A model generated the notes under the pieces. That model was not told the DNA's origin, did no database searches, and saw nothing but the letters and a program-made list of their open reading frames with translations. The position numbers and the translations under genes are program-made. Positions 6,490 through 8,672 of a DNA stretch of 8,672 bases are shown here, piece by piece. Every line of letters begins with the position of its first letter. The first letter of the stretch is position 1. The DNA is from Bacillota bacterium. Lineage in GTDB: Bacteria; Eremiobacterota; SpSt-956; JAKJGF01. The stretch spans positions 1 to 8,672 of the forward strand of contig JAKPQU010000458.1 in assembly GCA_029555925.1 (NCBI GenBank), written 5' to 3'.

Positions 6490-6495
6490 CCTCCT
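6490..6495 (-). promoter_or_regulatory. Ribosome binding site of the RHH-like gene
   Basis: AGGAGG on the minus strand, 8 nt before ATG 6481-6479. It decides the start of the 91-residue protein and lies only about 9 bp inside the module from the tnpB break near 6504. Confidence 0.8.
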
Positions 6496-6503
6496 GGATT
6501 AAT

Positions 6504-6925
6504 ATGTGTCCTCATAGATAGACTCTTTTTTACCATATTTCCACAGCCGGAACATATCTGACTTGTGTATTTTGGGTCTACTGCTATTACTGTTTTACCT
6601 GCTATCAGGGCTTTATATTTCAGTATTTCAAAGAATTTTCCCCACGAAACATCAAAGATTGATTTATTTAATCCGCCTTTAGCACCCGCATTATTAGGAA
6701 GGTATTTTCCTTCCTCATCCTGTTTGGGTTTTGGCCTTCTTTTCATTCCCTGAATATCCAGATTTTCATGAATTATTATATCAAAATCATTGAGTAATCT
6801 ATTTGCCTGTTTATGAAGAAAATCTTCGCTGACATTTTACCTTAAAGTGAGCTTTCTGGAGAGATTTCAGTATCTTATACCACTTCTTTGTTCTTTTCTG
6901 TGTAACGAAAATTTTCTCTAAAGGC
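6504..6925 (-). pseudogene. tnpB: tnpB relic: frameshifted and cut inside the zinc ribbon
   Basis: Minus-strand translation shows TnpB C-terminal features: DFLHKQANRLLNDFDIIIHE then NLDIQGM (RuvC-II Glu kept), then GGLNKSIFDVSWGKFFEILK and VDPKYTSQICSGCGNMVKKS. The zinc ribbon keeps its first CxxC, but after MRTH (6504) the sequence leaves the family. The second CxxC and the RuvC-III Asp are missing, and the frame runs on into the RHH-like gene to a stop at 6453. Upstream, the frame closes at 6839-6837, and family-like sequence (TKKWYKILKSLQKAHFKVK) continues in another frame. One missing A in the run near 6834-6837 would restore it. The N-terminal half and RuvC-I are absent, with an edge around 6905-6925. 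It cannot make an active nuclease. Confidence 0.85.
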
Positions 6926-7204
6926 ACTTGCGATCTCTATAAAAGACTTGAAGGAGAAAAAAAGATATACCATAACATATTCGAATTCAGACCTTCCATG
7001 AAGGATTTTAAAAGACAGAAGGCTGTCACCCATCATCAAATGGTATGGGACAGAGGCTCTGACATATCTGAAATGAGAAGAGAGGCAATATCTCTTGCTC
7101 ACAGTGTAATCTGCCTGGGAGGAAGAAAAGGTTCAAAGGAAGAAGAACTTATAGCAAAAGAATTAAATAAAAAAATTTTATATGGTTGCCGATTAGAAGA
7201 TTGA
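6917..7204 (+). pseudogene. C-terminal remnant of a possible Rossmann/SLOG-like protein
   Basis: The plus strand is open from 6851 to a stop at 7202-7204. The part from about 6917 has protein-like composition: LYKRLEGEKKIYHNIFEFRP, then MVWDRGSDISEMRREAISLA followed by HSVICLGGRKGSKEEELIAK. The hydrophobic strand followed by GGRKGSKEEE resembles the phosphate-binding Gly-rich loop and helix of SLOG/LOG-type nucleotide-binding Rossmann domains. The first ATG (6998) has no ribosome binding site, and the similarity-like region begins before it, so I read this as the 3' end of a gene cut off by the tnpB relic on its left. A functional 68-residue protein is possible but less likely. Confidence 0.4.
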
Positions 7205-7529
7205 ACCGCAATACAGTCAATCAAAACCAGCTATTTCCAGTCACCTGTCAAAACGAACGTTTGTAAAAACTCACGAAAAATATTTCTCAAAAAAATCTAC
7301 ATATAAAATTCTGAGGTTCTTCATACATTCTTCATATCTTCATAATATAATTCAGAATACAGGTTAATTATGATGTTGAACAAAGGAAGGAGGAATGGAG
7401 GACGCTACTGAAACAGAGCCGGGAATTTTAAAGACGCGTAACGCGTGACGGGAGGAAAAACTTTATTACATACTTACGCTCATGTCAGTAAATATAGTTA
7501 GTTTCATAACAATCCATAATTAATAAACT
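7205..7529. other. Non-coding gap with TTCTTCATA repeats and a -10-like site
   Basis: No credible gene. TTCTTCATA occurs at 7317-7325 and 7328-7336 (11-bp spacing), with a partial copy TCTTCATA at 7337-7344, followed by TATAAT at 7346-7351. Eleven-base spacing of direct repeats is what PhoB/OmpR-type regulators bind. Downstream lies an isolated AAGGAGG (7387-7393) and a 17-codon frame (7395-7448) ending in TRNA-stop inside a heptamer series. I regard it as too short and its start as too close to the ribosome binding site to call a gene. Confidence 0.35.
7434..7454. repeat. Short heptamer array
   Basis: ACGCGTA, ACGCGTG, ACGGGAG in tandem. Same CGTRANN family as the longer arrays, standing alone in a non-coding gap. 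Confidence 0.7.
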
Positions 7530-7633
7530 CGTAATGCGTAAAGCGTGATGCGTGATGCGAAGGGATAATAACTCATTACGCATTACGCATCACGAATCAT
7601 TTAAATTCTAATAAGTTATGAAATACACTATAA
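7530..7633 (+). repeat. Dispersed repeat copy B
   Basis: CGTAATG, CGTAAAG, CGTGATG, CGTGATG (7530-7557), then CGAAGGG and a short loop, then CATTACG, CATTACG, CATCACG (7574-7594). The arms pair with a few mismatches and wobble pairs. The tail 7599-7633 is identical to copy A (379-413). Alignment to copy A needs only one extra base in the loop. The copy lies about 170 bp upstream of the lipoprotein gene, in the same orientation relative to that gene as copy A has to the Crp/Fnr gene. Confidence 0.85.
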
Positions 7634-7706
7634 TTTATACCAGAGAAGGATTATTATAGGAAATATTGAACTATCGAATTTTATATCAAAAATATGAAAA
7701 GTGTAA

Positions 7707-7712
7707 TATAAT
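7707..7712 (+). promoter_or_regulatory. Possible -10 element of the lipoprotein gene
   Basis: A perfect TATAAT about 93 bp before the ATG. No convincing -35 is seen, and another TATAAT (7629-7634) lies at the end of repeat copy B, so which one is used is open. Confidence 0.3.
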
Positions 7713-7718
7713 TTAACA

Positions 7719-7749
7719 TAAGTCTTTAAGAATGGAGGTAAAAGACTTA
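7719..7749 (+). other. Leader hairpin with a Shine-Dalgarno-like loop
   Basis: TAAGTCTTT (7719-7727) pairs perfectly over 9 bp with AAAGACTTA (7741-7749). The 13-nt loop contains GGAGG (7734-7738), which no start codon at a usable distance follows. A 13-codon frame (ATG 7732 to TAA 7773) overlaps it without its own ribosome binding site. It could be a regulatory leader structure of the downstream gene; no known riboswitch is recognised. Confidence 0.4.
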
Positions 7750-7804
7750 AATAACGGTTTAAATCTATCTTAATCAAAAAAATAAATTCAAGGAGGCTAT
7801 AGTT

Positions 7805-8672
7805 ATGAAATACAGGATACTTATTGCAACCGTCTTATTTATACTCCTATCTCTTTTTATAAATATATTATTAACTGGATGTGACGGGGGTACGGGAAGC
7901 GGCCCGATAATACCCGGACTTACACCTTCTGTTGTAACCATGCAGGATATAACGGAAACAGAAGTTATAGATCCTATCGGAGAAAATGCGATAAATTCGG
8001 ATGATCCGAATGCTTTCAGATATGCTGCAAATCAGATAAAAAATCTGGATTTTGTGAAAGCAGTATATGCAGATGAAGATGAAATGCTTGTGGAATATGA
8101 CTGGGGAGGTACGGAAATATGGATGGATCAGCCGGACTTCCAGGAAAACAGGTCGGCCAGAGGTGACGTTTCTCCTGTTTCGTCAGAGTACGGGAATTCT
8201 TTGCTGAAAGCCGTGGGAAACAAGTATGCCGTAATATATGACAGCACCTATGATGATCCCGGATTTGCCTATGACAAACCCTATCTGGACGATGTAGAAA
8301 AGGATTTGAAGGGTATAGGTTTCACCGTCGTAAGCAAACATGGCTCCCTTGCTTCAGTAGACAGTTTTAAAGAAGTGAAGGATTACGGAGTTATACTCTA
8401 TACCGGTCATGGTGGACTTGATGACGAACTGGAATCAGGTGCTTACTATTCAATAATGACAGGAGAACCTTACAGTAAGCCTGATACGTCTTCGACAAAA
8501 TTTGAAGACTGGAAGAATAAAAGAATCGAATCTATGACCGTAGACTGGGGTAAAACAGGAAGCAAGACTACAAAGACTTTCTGGGCGGTAACAAATAAAT
8601 ATTTCGATTATTACAAAACCAGTCTCAACAACTCACTTTTCTTCAATCTGGCCTGTGAGGGATTGAAACCAT
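7805..8672 (+). CDS. Lipoprotein with caspase/gingipain-like His-Cys pair, partial
   Basis: 289 codons are visible; the 3' end lies outside the window. AAGGAGG (7790-7796) is 8 nt before the ATG. Residues 1-26 form a lipoprotein signal, MKYRILI then a hydrophobic core ending in LLTGC, so Cys26 should be lipidated. Asp27 at +2 would favour inner-membrane retention under the E. coli rule. After a Gly/Pro-rich spacer comes an alpha/beta domain with YAVIYDSTYDD (about 138-148), GVILYTGHGG (195-204) and FFNLACEGLKP (279-289). GHG with His202 after a hydrophobic strand, and Cys284 after another, match the catalytic His and Cys layout of clan CD peptidases (gingipain C25, caspase-like, CHAT). The interval of 82 residues is longer than usual. 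The peptidase role is inferred; the family is not recognised beyond that. Confidence 0.75.
   Translation, partial: MKYRILIATVLFILLSLFINILLTGCDGGTGSGPIIPGLTPSVVTMQDITETEVIDPIGENAINSDDPNAFRYAANQIKNLDFVKAVYADEDEMLVEYDWGGTEIWMDQPDFQENRSARGDVSPVSSEYGNSLLKAVGNKYAVIYDSTYDDPGFAYDKPYLDDVEKDLKGIGFTVVSKHGSLASVDSFKEVKDYGVILYTGHGGLDDELESGAYYSIMTGEPYSKPDTSSTKFEDWKNKRIESMTVDWGKTGSKTTKTFWAVTNKYFDYYKTSLNNSLFFNLACEGLKP

Noticed and set aside
6453..6746. Intact 97-residue zinc-finger protein
   Set aside because: The frame is the end of a TnpB relic fused by chance to sequence of the RHH-like gene; the second half of the zinc ribbon is missing and similarity extends upstream of the ATG.
6875..7102. Minus-strand 75-codon frame
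   Set aside because: Antisense of the Rossmann/SLOG-like remnant, without a ribosome binding site and with little protein-like pattern.
7395..7448. 17-codon gene MEDATETEPGILKTRNA
   Set aside because: The ATG is one base from the AAGGAGG, too close for normal initiation, and the frame ends in a repeat; no independent support.

Overview
The window is AT-rich bacterial DNA with core chromosomal genes, mobile-element debris and an unusual load of intergenic 7-bp repeats. The gene order truA / ecfT / ecfA (read on the minus strand as ecfA-ecfT-truA) is the arrangement best known from Firmicutes, where it lies between rplQ/ecfA1 and rplM/rpsI. Signal-peptide and lipobox proteins, a Crp/Fnr regulator and TnpB-type transposon genes fit a free-living, probably anaerobic bacterium. 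I cannot name a phylum; an uncultured lineage is plausible.

Layout. Positions 1-56 (minus) hold the first 18 codons of an IS200/IS605-type tnpB running off the left edge, behind a leader with a strong hairpin. A 419-bp non-coding stretch follows, ending in copy A of a dispersed repeat and an extended -10 promoter. A Crp/Fnr-family regulator (476-1141, plus) faces a secreted TPR protein (1252-2091, minus), with heptamer and 14-bp tandem repeats between them. Next, all on the minus strand, come truA, ecfT and an EcfA-type ATPase, part of an energy-coupling-factor vitamin/metal importer whose S component is not in the window. Directly upstream of ecfA, where a second ecfA would be expected, sits a two-gene module. 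It encodes a ribbon-helix-helix-like protein and a large serine recombinase in an ATGA-overlapping operon. The module begins exactly where a frameshifted tnpB relic is cut in the middle of its zinc ribbon. Beyond the relic, on the plus strand, is the C-terminal remnant of a possible Rossmann/SLOG-like protein, then a 600-bp gap with copy B of the dispersed repeat. The window ends in a lipoprotein gene (from 7805, 3' end outside) carrying a caspase/gingipain-like His and Cys pair.

The most striking feature is a set of heptanucleotide arrays (consensus about CGTRANN, often inverted so that they form long hairpins). They occur in nearly every intergenic gap, butt against or enter the stop codons of neighbouring genes, and occupy the space where ecfT should have a ribosome binding site. 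The two copies of the dispersed repeat combine such a hairpin with a perfectly conserved 35-bp AT-rich tail and lie upstream of two unrelated plus-strand genes.
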